Assembly: GCA_903928835.1 (NCBI GenBank)
Contig: CAIYSK010000108.1
Coordinates: forward strand, 1 to 6,857
DNA from: an uncultured cyanobacterium
Lineage (GTDB): Bacteria > Cyanobacteriota > Cyanobacteriia > PCC-6307 > Cyanobiaceae
Reading direction: 5' to 3'
DNA length: 6,857 nt
Position 1 is the stretch's first letter. The number at the start of each line of letters is the position of its first letter. The notes beneath the pieces were generated by a model. That model did not search any database, was not told the origin of the DNA, and worked only from the letters and a program-made list of their open reading frames with translations. Positions 1-5,019 of the stretch are shown here, piece after piece. The translations under genes were made by a program, and so were the position numbers.

Positions 1-1189
1 CTGCGAGCAGGCTGATGCCGAGCCAAAAGGGGCTGCTGCTGCCGATGGTGTCGTAGGCGAGGCCCGCCACGGGCGGGCCGATGAAGCTGCCGGCGCTTTG
101 CAAGCCCTGCAGGCTGCCAAGGGCTGCCCCTTGGCCGCTGTCATCGAGGCGCCGGGAGACGAGGCTGCGCAGGCAGGGGGTTACCAAGCCGGTGCCGAGG
201 GCCAGGATTGCCACGGCCACGAACACCACGGTTTGGGCGTTGGCTTTGGTGGCGAGGGTGACCAGAAGGCAACCGGTGATCACAAAGCCGAGGCCCGCCA
301 GGGTGAGCCGCCATTCCCCAAAGCGTTTGACCAGGGGGCCAATCAGGGCGCCCTGCACCACGGTGGCCACCACCCCCACCACCAAAAAGGCACTGGCTGC
401 CAGGCCTGGTCCCCAGTCGAACACCTGTTTGAAATAGAGCACCAGCACGGCGGTAAAGCCGTTGAAGGCCATAAAGAAGAGGAAAAACGCCAGGCAGAGC
501 CGCCGCACCTGGGGGTTGGAGAACACCTTGGCGAGTTGGCTTAAGGGCTGGAGTTCCCGCTTGCGGGGCAGGCTGATGCGGGCCTCGATCGGATGGGTTT
601 CGGGCAACACAAACAGAACGAGCACCAGGTTGATGGCGGCGATGACCGCCGCCACGACCAGGGGCAGGGTCACATTGATGCTGCCGAGCAGGCCGCCTAG
701 GGCTGGTCCCAAGATGAAGCCCAGGCCAAAGGCCACGCCAATCAGGCCAAAGGCTTTGGCCCGCTTTTCCGGTGGTGAGATGTCGGCCAATACGGCTCCT
801 GCGGTGGCGGCGGTGCCACCGCTCATGCCATCGATTAACCGCGCCGTAAACAGCAGCCCCAGGGGAACGGTGCTGCCAGCGGCCCAGGGGATCGCTTCCC
901 AGTCGATCGCCACGGTGATCGCAAACAGGCTCAGGCCCAGCAATGATCCAGCCACGCACCAGGAGATCACCGGCTTGCGGCCATAGCGATCACTGAGGGC
1001 GCCAATCAGCGGGGTGAAGGCAAATTGGGCGATGGCGTAGCTGCCGGCCAGAAGCCCCAGGGTGCGGCCGTTGCTGGTGAAGCTCGCCAGCAGAAAGGGC
1101 AGCAGCGGGAAGACGATGCTCTCCCCGAGCCGGTCATTGAGCAGGGTGAGAAAGGCGCAAAGGTAGGTGGAGGGGCGCGAGGAGCTCAA
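1..1189 (-). CDS. MFS transporter, drug:H+ antiporter-like (3' end beyond the left edge)
   Basis: This is an inner-membrane major facilitator superfamily transporter, probably a proton-coupled exporter. I translated the minus strand from position 1189 and found 396 codons with no stop, running off the left edge. The protein is a series of hydrophobic helices. Motif A lies between helices 2 and 3 (residues about 63-73, GALSDRYGRKP). An antiporter-type motif C follows in helix 5 (FGLGFILGPALGG). A longer hydrophilic loop after helix 6 (PETHPIEARISLPRKREL) splits the two six-helix halves. The overall pattern resembles TetA-like 12-helix antiporters, and the visible length is nearly complete for that family. 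The start is the TTG at 1189-1187. It overlaps the TGA of the upstream repeat-protein gene as TTGA, no ATG or GTG lies upstream in frame before non-coding sequence, and helix 1 begins about residue 9. Translational coupling to the upstream gene is likely. The substrate cannot be told from sequence. Confidence 0.9.
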   Translation of the reverse strand, partial: MSSSRPSTYLCAFLTLLNDRLGESIVFPLLPFLLASFTSNGRTLGLLAGSYAIAQFAFTPLIGALSDRYGRKPVISWCVAGSLLGLSLFAITVAIDWEAIPWAAGSTVPLGLLFTARLIDGMSGGTAATAGAVLADISPPEKRAKAFGLIGVAFGLGFILGPALGGLLGSINVTLPLVVAAVIAAINLVLVLFVLPETHPIEARISLPRKRELQPLSQLAKVFSNPQVRRLCLAFFLFFMAFNGFTAVLVLYFKQVFDWGPGLAASAFLVVGVVATVVQGALIGPLVKRFGEWRLTLAGLGFVITGCLLVTLATKANAQTVVFVAVAILALGTGLVTPCLRSLVSRRLDDSGQGAALGSLQGLQSAGSFIGPPVAGLAYDTIGSSSPFWLGISLLA

Positions 1190-1737
1190 GGGGCGCTCAC
1201 CTGGGGGCAGGGGTTGGGGCCAAACATGCCGGTGAGTTTCTGGGTGCCCATGGCATAGATCTGCTGGGCTTGGCTGGGATTGCCGCTGGCGCCCTGGAGC
1301 TTGGCCGCAAATTGCTGGCAGGCCTGTTGCTGTTGGGGGTTGGTTGGGGCAGCGGTCACGGGAGCGGTGGCTGGGACAACAGCTTTTGGGGTTGCTGCCG
1401 GGGCTGCCCCCGGAGTTGCCCCTGGAGTTGCCCCTGGAGTTGCCACTGGAGCAACCCCAGGGGCAGCGGCCGTGGGTGCCGGGATATCGGTGCAGGGGTT
1501 TTCACCAAACGTCTCCACCAGCTTCAGCACACCCTGTTGGTACACGTACTGGGCTTGGCTTGGATTGCCGCTGACGGCCTGCAGCTTGCCCGCGAACTGT
1601 TGGCAGGCCTGGCGTTCCTGATAGCGGCGGACTAGGGGGCCAGCTTGGGCTTGGGGGGTGCCGAGGGCGCTGGCGAGAACAAGCGCCAAGAGGGCAGGCG
1701 ATCCGAGCCTGCCCGGGACGCTGGTGAGGATGGACAT
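1186..1737 (-). CDS. Secreted two-repeat Cys-containing hypothetical protein with Pro/Ala/Thr linker
   Basis: I do not recognise this 183-residue protein family. The N-terminus looks like a Sec signal peptide: a hydrophobic stretch (PALLALVLASALG) and an AQA-G cleavage site near residues 31-33, so the mature protein is probably periplasmic or exported. Two copies of a 43-residue unit follow, at residues 42-84 and 137-179. Each starts QACQQFA, contains SGNPSQAQ and a Tyr, and ends FGxNPC. Both copies carry two cysteines exactly 37 residues apart (C45/C82 and C140/C177), which suggests one disulfide per unit or a metal- or cofactor-binding pair. They are joined by about 50 residues rich in Ala, Pro, Thr and Val, including ATPG repeats. 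The ATG at 1737 lies 24 nt after the TrpD2 stop, with only a weak ribosome site, and the stop overlaps the MFS start. Membership in one operon is likely; the function is unknown. Confidence 0.85.
   Translation of the reverse strand: MSILTSVPGRLGSPALLALVLASALGTPQAQAGPLVRRYQERQACQQFAGKLQAVSGNPSQAQYVYQQGVLKLVETFGENPCTDIPAPTAAAPGVAPVATPGATPGATPGAAPAATPKAVVPATAPVTAAPTNPQQQQACQQFAAKLQGASGNPSQAQQIYAMGTQKLTGMFGPNPCPQVSAP
1201..1329 (-). repeat. Internal domain repeat, copy 2 (codons 137-179)
   Basis: This is the second 43-residue unit of the secreted protein, with the same cysteine spacing of 37 residues as copy 1. It ends the protein, leaving only a few residues (SAP) before the stop. Confidence 0.85.
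1400..1459. repeat. 12-nt tandem repeat, about five units, in the linker of the secreted protein
   Basis: On the plus strand the unit is GGAGTTGCCCCT. Two units are identical (1412-1423 and 1424-1435), followed by a one-base variant (1436-1447), a diverged unit (1448-1459) and a diverged unit before them (1400-1411). Twelve bases is a multiple of three, so copy-number changes would add or remove four residues (ATPG-like) without breaking the frame. Confidence 0.8.
1486..1614 (-). repeat. Internal domain repeat, copy 1 (codons 42-84)
   Basis: This encodes the first 43-residue unit of the secreted protein. It shares QACQQFA-x-KLQ, SGNPSQAQ and FG-x-NPC with copy 2 and is clearly similar at DNA level too, for example in the stretch reading GGATTGCCGCTG on the plus strand. 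Confidence 0.85.
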
Positions 1738-1761
1738 CTTTAGTTTTCGAGTTTTCTCACG

Positions 1762-2868
1762 TTATGGGCTGGTGCCAGCCATCGCCCGCCGCAGGGCTTC
1801 ACAACGGCCATCTTGTAAGAGCCCTTCAGCCTTGGCCAGACCAGCGTCCAAGGTCGGGCTGGTCCCCTGGCGCCAGAGGTAAAAGCCGGCGTTCCAGATC
1901 AGGCCTTTGGCCAAGGGCCCTTCGCATCGCAGCGCTGCCAGGGCTTGTTCGCGCCATTGGGCCAGGGTGCCCAGCTCGCTCTCAGGGGCGCGCAGGTCGT
2001 AATCCCGGGCGTGCAGCAACAGGCGCTCGGGCAGGGCGGAGCCCCGCCGCCAATGGCCGGCTACGGCCACCCGGCTTGTCGGCAGGTCGACGCCCCCTTC
2101 CAAGCCTTTGACCGTCAGGCCTTCGTCTTGGCCAAGCAATTTCCATGTGGCTCCTGCCAGTTCTTCGGTGGGGGCATGCACAAAGCCGCTCACCTGGAGG
2201 GCTGGCGAGCGGTAGCAACTCCACAACAATTCCAAGGTCGCAATGGGCGGGCGTTTGCCGATCTGCTCACGGATCGGCACCAGCTGTTCGGCGGCTGGGA
2301 AATGGTGCGGTTGGTGCAGCAGCGCCAGGCCTTTGGATTGGAAGTGGCGGACCATGGCGGGCCAATCGAGTTGGGCGATTGGGAGATCGAGCGCCGCCAA
2401 GAGCTCTGCGTTGGTGGCGCCGTATTTCACGGGCATGGGGGCCCCGCCCTGCAGCACCACCCCCACACCAGCGCTGACCAAAACAAGGGCGGTGAGGGGG
2501 AGGAGCGGTGCTTCGCGGCAGCGTCCATCGAAGGGCACGCCAAAGCTCACCACGCTGCGCTCGACTGCGGGCAGCGTGGGTCCCATCTGGTGATAGGCCA
2601 CGAGCATCCCAGCCATTTCCTCAGGCCGGGGCCGTCGCAGGCGATGGGCAATCAGGAAAGCCCCCGCCTGGGCAGGACTGGCCTGGCCAGCCAGGATGCG
2701 CTCGATCGCCTCGCGGGCCTCAGCTTGGGTCAGACCCGTGCTGGTGCGCTCCCCACTGCCGAGCTTGCCAAGCAGCTCCCGAAAGCGGCAAAACCCTGCA
2801 CCCAGCTCTTCAGCCCTTTGGTGGCGGCGCTGGCCGATTGGCTGCTGGAGATCGTGGGGCGGCAGCAT
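1762..2868 (-). CDS. TrpD2-like glycosyltransferase family 3 protein (anthranilate phosphoribosyltransferase homologue)
   Basis: This 368-residue protein has the fold signature of the anthranilate/nucleoside phosphoribosyltransferase family. The small helical domain reads FRELLGKLGSGERTSTGL (about residues 29-46) and AGQASPAQAGAFLIAHRLRRP (60-80). The large domain follows from about residue 104. The catalytic motifs of true TrpD are absent: the GTGGD loop is replaced by GVPFDGRCR (about 110-118) and the KHGNR segment by LQGGAPMPVKYG (139-150). A VKGLEGGVDLP segment (253-263) resembles the TrpD2/YbiB subgroup more than biosynthetic TrpD. Anthranilate phosphoribosyltransferase activity is therefore doubtful, and some YbiB-type members bind nucleic acid. 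The start is uncertain. The ATG at 2868 gives a normal N-terminus but lacks a ribosome site. An ATG at 2913 adds 15 Arg-rich residues and has AGAGGGG five bases upstream. It heads the minus-strand operon, divergent from the chelatase gene. Confidence 0.85.
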   Translation of the reverse strand: MLPPHDLQQPIGQRRHQRAEELGAGFCRFRELLGKLGSGERTSTGLTQAEAREAIERILAGQASPAQAGAFLIAHRLRRPRPEEMAGMLVAYHQMGPTLPAVERSVVSFGVPFDGRCREAPLLPLTALVLVSAGVGVVLQGGAPMPVKYGATNAELLAALDLPIAQLDWPAMVRHFQSKGLALLHQPHHFPAAEQLVPIREQIGKRPPIATLELLWSCYRSPALQVSGFVHAPTEELAGATWKLLGQDEGLTVKGLEGGVDLPTSRVAVAGHWRRGSALPERLLLHARDYDLRAPESELGTLAQWREQALAALRCEGPLAKGLIWNAGFYLWRQGTSPTLDAGLAKAEGLLQDGRCEALRRAMAGTSP

Positions 2869-2911
2869 GGGGGAACGGTTTCGCGGTGCAACCCTGGCAG
2901 TTGAACGCCCC
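2869..2911. other. Short divergent spacer between TrpD2 and chelatase genes
   Basis: Only 43 bp separate the chosen start codons of two divergent genes, or none if the longer TrpD2 start is used. I see no clear -10/-35 pair and no GTA-N8-TAC NtcA box here. Promoters for one or both units would have to sit within the opposing coding sequence. Confidence 0.45.
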
Positions 2912-3529
2912 ATGGCAACCCCTCTGGTTTTGGTGGTGCATGGCCGCGCCGGTGGGGTGGTGCCTAGGGCCTTGCGGGAGCTGGCGGATGACCTGCAGGT
3001 TCGCCGGCAGGCGCCCGTGGTGCTTCAAGCCCTCACCGCAGCGTGCCTCCCAGCACCGGACAGCCTGGGACGAGGTTTGCGCACCTTGGTGCCCTTAATG
3101 CTGCTGCCCGGTGGCCACGTGCGGGTCGACTTGCCTGCCATCGCAGCCCATTGGCGCAGCTGGGGGCCCGTCCGGCGGGTTCCTTTTGTGGGGGCCTGGC
3201 CGTCTTGGCAAAGGGTTCTGGCGGCAGAGCTGGCAGGGGGGGGCGATCCCCTTCTTTTGCACCACCCGGTTCACGGTGCTTTGGCCCAGCGTTATTTGGA
3301 CTTTTTGGCGATTAAGACCGGCAGCCGCTTGGTGCCCGCTCCATACAGTGATGCCCCTGGCACGACGGCTCTGACGGCGCTCAACCTGGCCAACCGCGGC
3401 CCTGTGCTGCCTTTGGCCCTTGCTGCTAATCGCTTGACCGACAGCTTGGGCTCCTTGGTTGGACCGCCCTTGATTGAGAGGAAGCCCTTTGCCGCGGTGT
3501 TGCTGGAGCAGTTGGAGGCCTTGCCATGA
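2912..3529 (+). CDS. Sirohydrochlorin chelatase-like protein (CbiX/SirB family)
   Basis: This 205-residue cytoplasmic protein probably inserts metal into sirohydrochlorin, iron for siroheme or cobalt for corrinoids. The N-terminal half has both family metal-binding histidines in context: VLVVHGR with H10, and [12 protein letters not shown] with H69. The C-terminal half (about residue 111 on) looks like a second, degenerate copy. LLLHHPVHG (about 115-122) matches the first motif loosely, while [13 protein letters not shown] (about 165-177) sits where GGHVRVD should be and has no histidine. Its length lies between one-domain CbiX-short (roughly 130 residues) and full two-domain SirB. The ATG at 2912 gives the family-typical start [11 protein letters not shown]; an open frame further upstream is antisense to TrpD2 and unlikely to be coding. 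The stop overlaps the cobA start as ATGA (3526-3529), so the two are probably coupled. A G8 run at 3236-3243 keeps the frame. Confidence 0.8.
   Translation: MATPLVLVVHGRAGGVVPRALRELADDLQVRRQAPVVLQALTAACLPAPDSLGRGLRTLVPLMLLPGGHVRVDLPAIAAHWRSWGPVRRVPFVGAWPSWQRVLAAELAGGGDPLLLHHPVHGALAQRYLDFLAIKTGSRLVPAPYSDAPGTTALTALNLANRGPVLPLALAANRLTDSLGSLVGPPLIERKPFAAVLLEQLEALP
2919..2925 (-). promoter_or_regulatory. Shine-Dalgarno-like AGAGGGG favouring the longer TrpD2 start
   Basis: On the minus strand AGAGGGG sits five bases before an ATG at 2913-2911. If used, TrpD2 gains 15 N-terminal residues and its start codon overlaps the chelatase ATG on the other strand within CATG (2911-2914). The site lies inside the chelatase coding region, so it may be coincidence. 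Confidence 0.3.
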
Positions 3530-4330
3530 CAGGCGGTGACGCCGTGATCGCCAACCCTTCCGGCAAGGTGTATTTGGTGGGGGCGGGTCCCGGTGATCCC
3601 GACCTGCTCACCCTCAAGGCCCATCGGCTGCTGCAGCAGTGCGATGCCCTCGTCTACGACTCCCTCGTGCCCCAGCAGCTGCTGGATCTGGTGGCAGAGG
3701 GCTGTGAACTCCATTTCGTGGGTAAGCGCCGGGGCCACCATTCGGTGCCCCAGCCCAGCACCAATGCGGTGTTGGTGGAGCTCGCCAGGCGCCACCAGTG
3801 CATCGTGCGACTCAAAGGCGGTGATCCCTTTTTGTTTGGCCGCGGCGGCGAAGAAGCGGCCCACCTGGCGCGCCATGGGGGTGAAGGCGGAGGTGGTGCC
3901 TGGGGTGACGGCCGGCATCGCCGCCCCCGCCTATGTGGGCATCCCCGTGACCCACCGCAAGGCCGGATCCAGCGTCACCTTTGTGACCGGCCACGAGGAA
4001 ATCGACAAGGTCCGTCCCGGGGTGGATTGGCGGGGCCTGGCCCAAAGCAGCGACGGGCTTGTCATCTACATGGGCTTGCACAATCTGCGGCGCATCGCCG
4101 AAGAGTTGGTAGCTGGGGGCCTATCTGGGGCGACGCCGGCGGCGGTGATTCAGCAGGGCACGGTGAAAGGCCAGCGCCATCTGGTGTGTGCCCTCGAAGA
4201 GCTGGCGGATCGGGCCGAAGCCGAGGCCTTCGCATCTCCCTCGATCGTGGTGGTGGGCCAGATGGTGGCGGAGCGGGTTGAGGGGGTGGCACCTGAGCCC
4301 GCCGATGTGGAGATGCCCATTCCCTTTTGA
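3526..4330 (+). CDS. cobA: Uroporphyrinogen-III C-methyltransferase (SUMT), reading frame broken by a 1-nt insertion
   Basis: SUMT uses two S-adenosylmethionines to methylate uroporphyrinogen III at C2 and C7, giving precorrin-2, the entry to siroheme and cobalamin. The motifs are clear: [15 protein letters not shown] (residues about 18-32), [16 protein letters not shown] (66-81), [19 protein letters not shown] (94-112), then [22 protein letters not shown] (123-144), TVKGQRHL (212-219) and [11 protein letters not shown] (238-248). The N-terminal motifs are in the frame starting at 3526, but from VKAEVVPG onward the protein continues in the +2 frame to a TGA at 4328-4330. Removing one G from 3877-3881 restores a normal 267-residue protein reading [13 protein letters not shown] across the join. 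As written, the product would run out of frame and stop at 4281 after 251 codons. A sequencing or assembly error is most likely; a real mutation or a split gene is possible. It lies directly after the chelatase gene with an ATGA overlap. Confidence 0.9.
3877..3881 (+). other. cobA: Frameshift site in cobA: G5 run with one base too many
   Basis: The bases around the site read CGCCATGGGGGTGAAG. With four Gs the translation is ARHGVKAE, as expected for SUMT; with five it becomes ARHGGEGG and loses all family motifs. An ATG at 3875 is in frame with the downstream half and could in principle restart translation there. Confidence 0.85.
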
Positions 4331-4340
4331 GCGAGGCGGC

Positions 4341-4373
4341 CGTGCTTGCCCAAAGCGGTATCGCTGGGGCACG
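4341..4373 (+). terminator. Bulged stem-loop just after cobA, possible transcript end
   Basis: The arms are CGTGC with GCACG, CCC with GGG, and AGCG with CGCT around a GTAT loop, giving 12 base pairs interrupted by a TTG bulge and an AA bulge on the 5' side. It begins 11 nt after the cobA stop. No T-tract follows, so it is not a classic intrinsic terminator. It may protect the 3' end or be fortuitous in GC-rich DNA. The rest of the spacer (4374-4500) shows no clear promoter. Confidence 0.35.
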
Positions 4374-4462
4374 CAATCCGCAGGTCAATTGCTGAACTGG
4401 CCTGTGAATCCGGGTGTTTCGTAGCTCTCGCAACGCTTTTTGATCCGGCAGCTCGGTTCACT

Positions 4463-4466
4463 GGAG
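4463..4466 (+). promoter_or_regulatory. GGAG ribosome-site candidate before an alternative TTG start of the cupin gene
   Basis: GGAG is followed by seven bases and then a TTG at 4474 that is in frame with the cupin gene. If used, the protein would be nine residues longer (181). The ATGs at 4501 and 4543 have no comparable site. Confidence 0.3.
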
Positions 4467-4500
4467 TCATTCCTTGGGCGTTTTGCTTGCGCCGGTTCCC

Positions 4501-5019
4501 ATGTCGTCTTTCGCCCCTGGGGCCGCCATCGGCCGCTCGCCGATGTTTGAGCTGATTCCCTACGAGAAGTTTCGAGATACCCCCGCCGTTCGCTTCTTCG
4601 ACATCACGGTTGCGGAATCCAACGCCCGGGACCTGGTGATCCACTCAGGCCCAGCAATCAGTCCGCCGGATGAGGAGAAGACCGGCGCGTGGCAGTTTTA
4701 TTTGCACCCCCACCAGGAAGACAACCTGCTGGCCCTTGGGGGTGGTCGCACCTTTTATCTGGTCAATTTGGGCTGGAATTACCCGTATCACATAGTTCGC
4801 CTCGATACCGGAGGCGACATCCTGCGCATCCCTCCTGGCACCTTCCACCGGTCGGTGTCAGACCCCGACGGCTCCGTGGTGCTCAACCAGGCCGTACGCG
4901 ATCCAGGGGCGAGCGTAGTGCGGGAATTTCGGGTCTATAACAGCCGCCGGATTCCCCGGCTGTTTGCCACCACCTTCAAGACCGCGCCCTTGCCCAAGCT
5001 CCATGGGGTGAGCTGGTAG
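4501..5019 (+). CDS. Single-domain cupin protein of unknown substrate
   Basis: This 172-residue protein carries both cupin motifs. Motif 1 is HPHQEDNLLALG (about residues 69-80), with H69, H71 and E73 placed to bind metal and the usual six residues before the closing Gly. The gap from the second His to the Glu is one residue rather than three or four. Motif 2 is GDILRIPPGTFHRSVS (about 105-120), which fits G-x5-P-x-G-x2-H-x3 exactly, with H116 as the fourth ligand and Ser where Asn is usual. A metal-bound beta-barrel is thus well supported, but cupins range from enzymes to binding proteins, so no reaction is assigned. The start is uncertain: TTG 4474 (with GGAG upstream), ATG 4501 (chosen) or ATG 4543 just before FELIPYEKF, where the conserved-looking part begins. 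It follows cobA by 170 nt on the same strand and is probably a separate transcription unit. Its TAG directly abuts the stop of the convergent DUF2126 gene. Confidence 0.75.
   Translation: MSSFAPGAAIGRSPMFELIPYEKFRDTPAVRFFDITVAESNARDLVIHSGPAISPPDEEKTGAWQFYLHPHQEDNLLALGGGRTFYLVNLGWNYPYHIVRLDTGGDILRIPPGTFHRSVSDPDGSVVLNQAVRDPGASVVREFRVYNSRRIPRLFATTFKTAPLPKLHGVSW

Noticed and set aside
141..959. Long minus-strand open frame (272 codons) in another frame of the MFS gene
   Set aside because: Its translation is Arg/Gly/His-rich and unlike a protein, while the other minus frame reads a clear 12-helix MFS transporter with motifs A and C.
1945..2904. Plus-strand open frame of 319 codons opposite the TrpD2 gene
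   Set aside because: It is antisense to a recognisable family protein; long shadow frames are expected at this GC content, and its translation shows no domain pattern.
2696..2911. Upstream extension of the chelatase frame
   Set aside because: It lies antisense to TrpD2 coding sequence, is Arg/Ser/Trp-rich, and the family N-terminus [11 protein letters not shown] begins at 2912.
3875..3890. Programmed frameshifting in cobA
   Set aside because: Restoring the frame would require skipping a base (+1) at a plain G run with no stop or rare codon at the site, and SUMT genes are not known for it; a base-count error explains it better.
3292..3918. Minus-strand open frame opposite the chelatase and cobA genes
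   Set aside because: It spans two well-supported plus-strand genes, including the frameshift, and has no family-like motifs.
4331..4500. Possible tRNA or NtcA-regulated promoter in the spacer after cobA
   Set aside because: The folded segment has no cloverleaf or TTC-loop pattern, and the nearest GTA triplets lack a TAC eight bases later.
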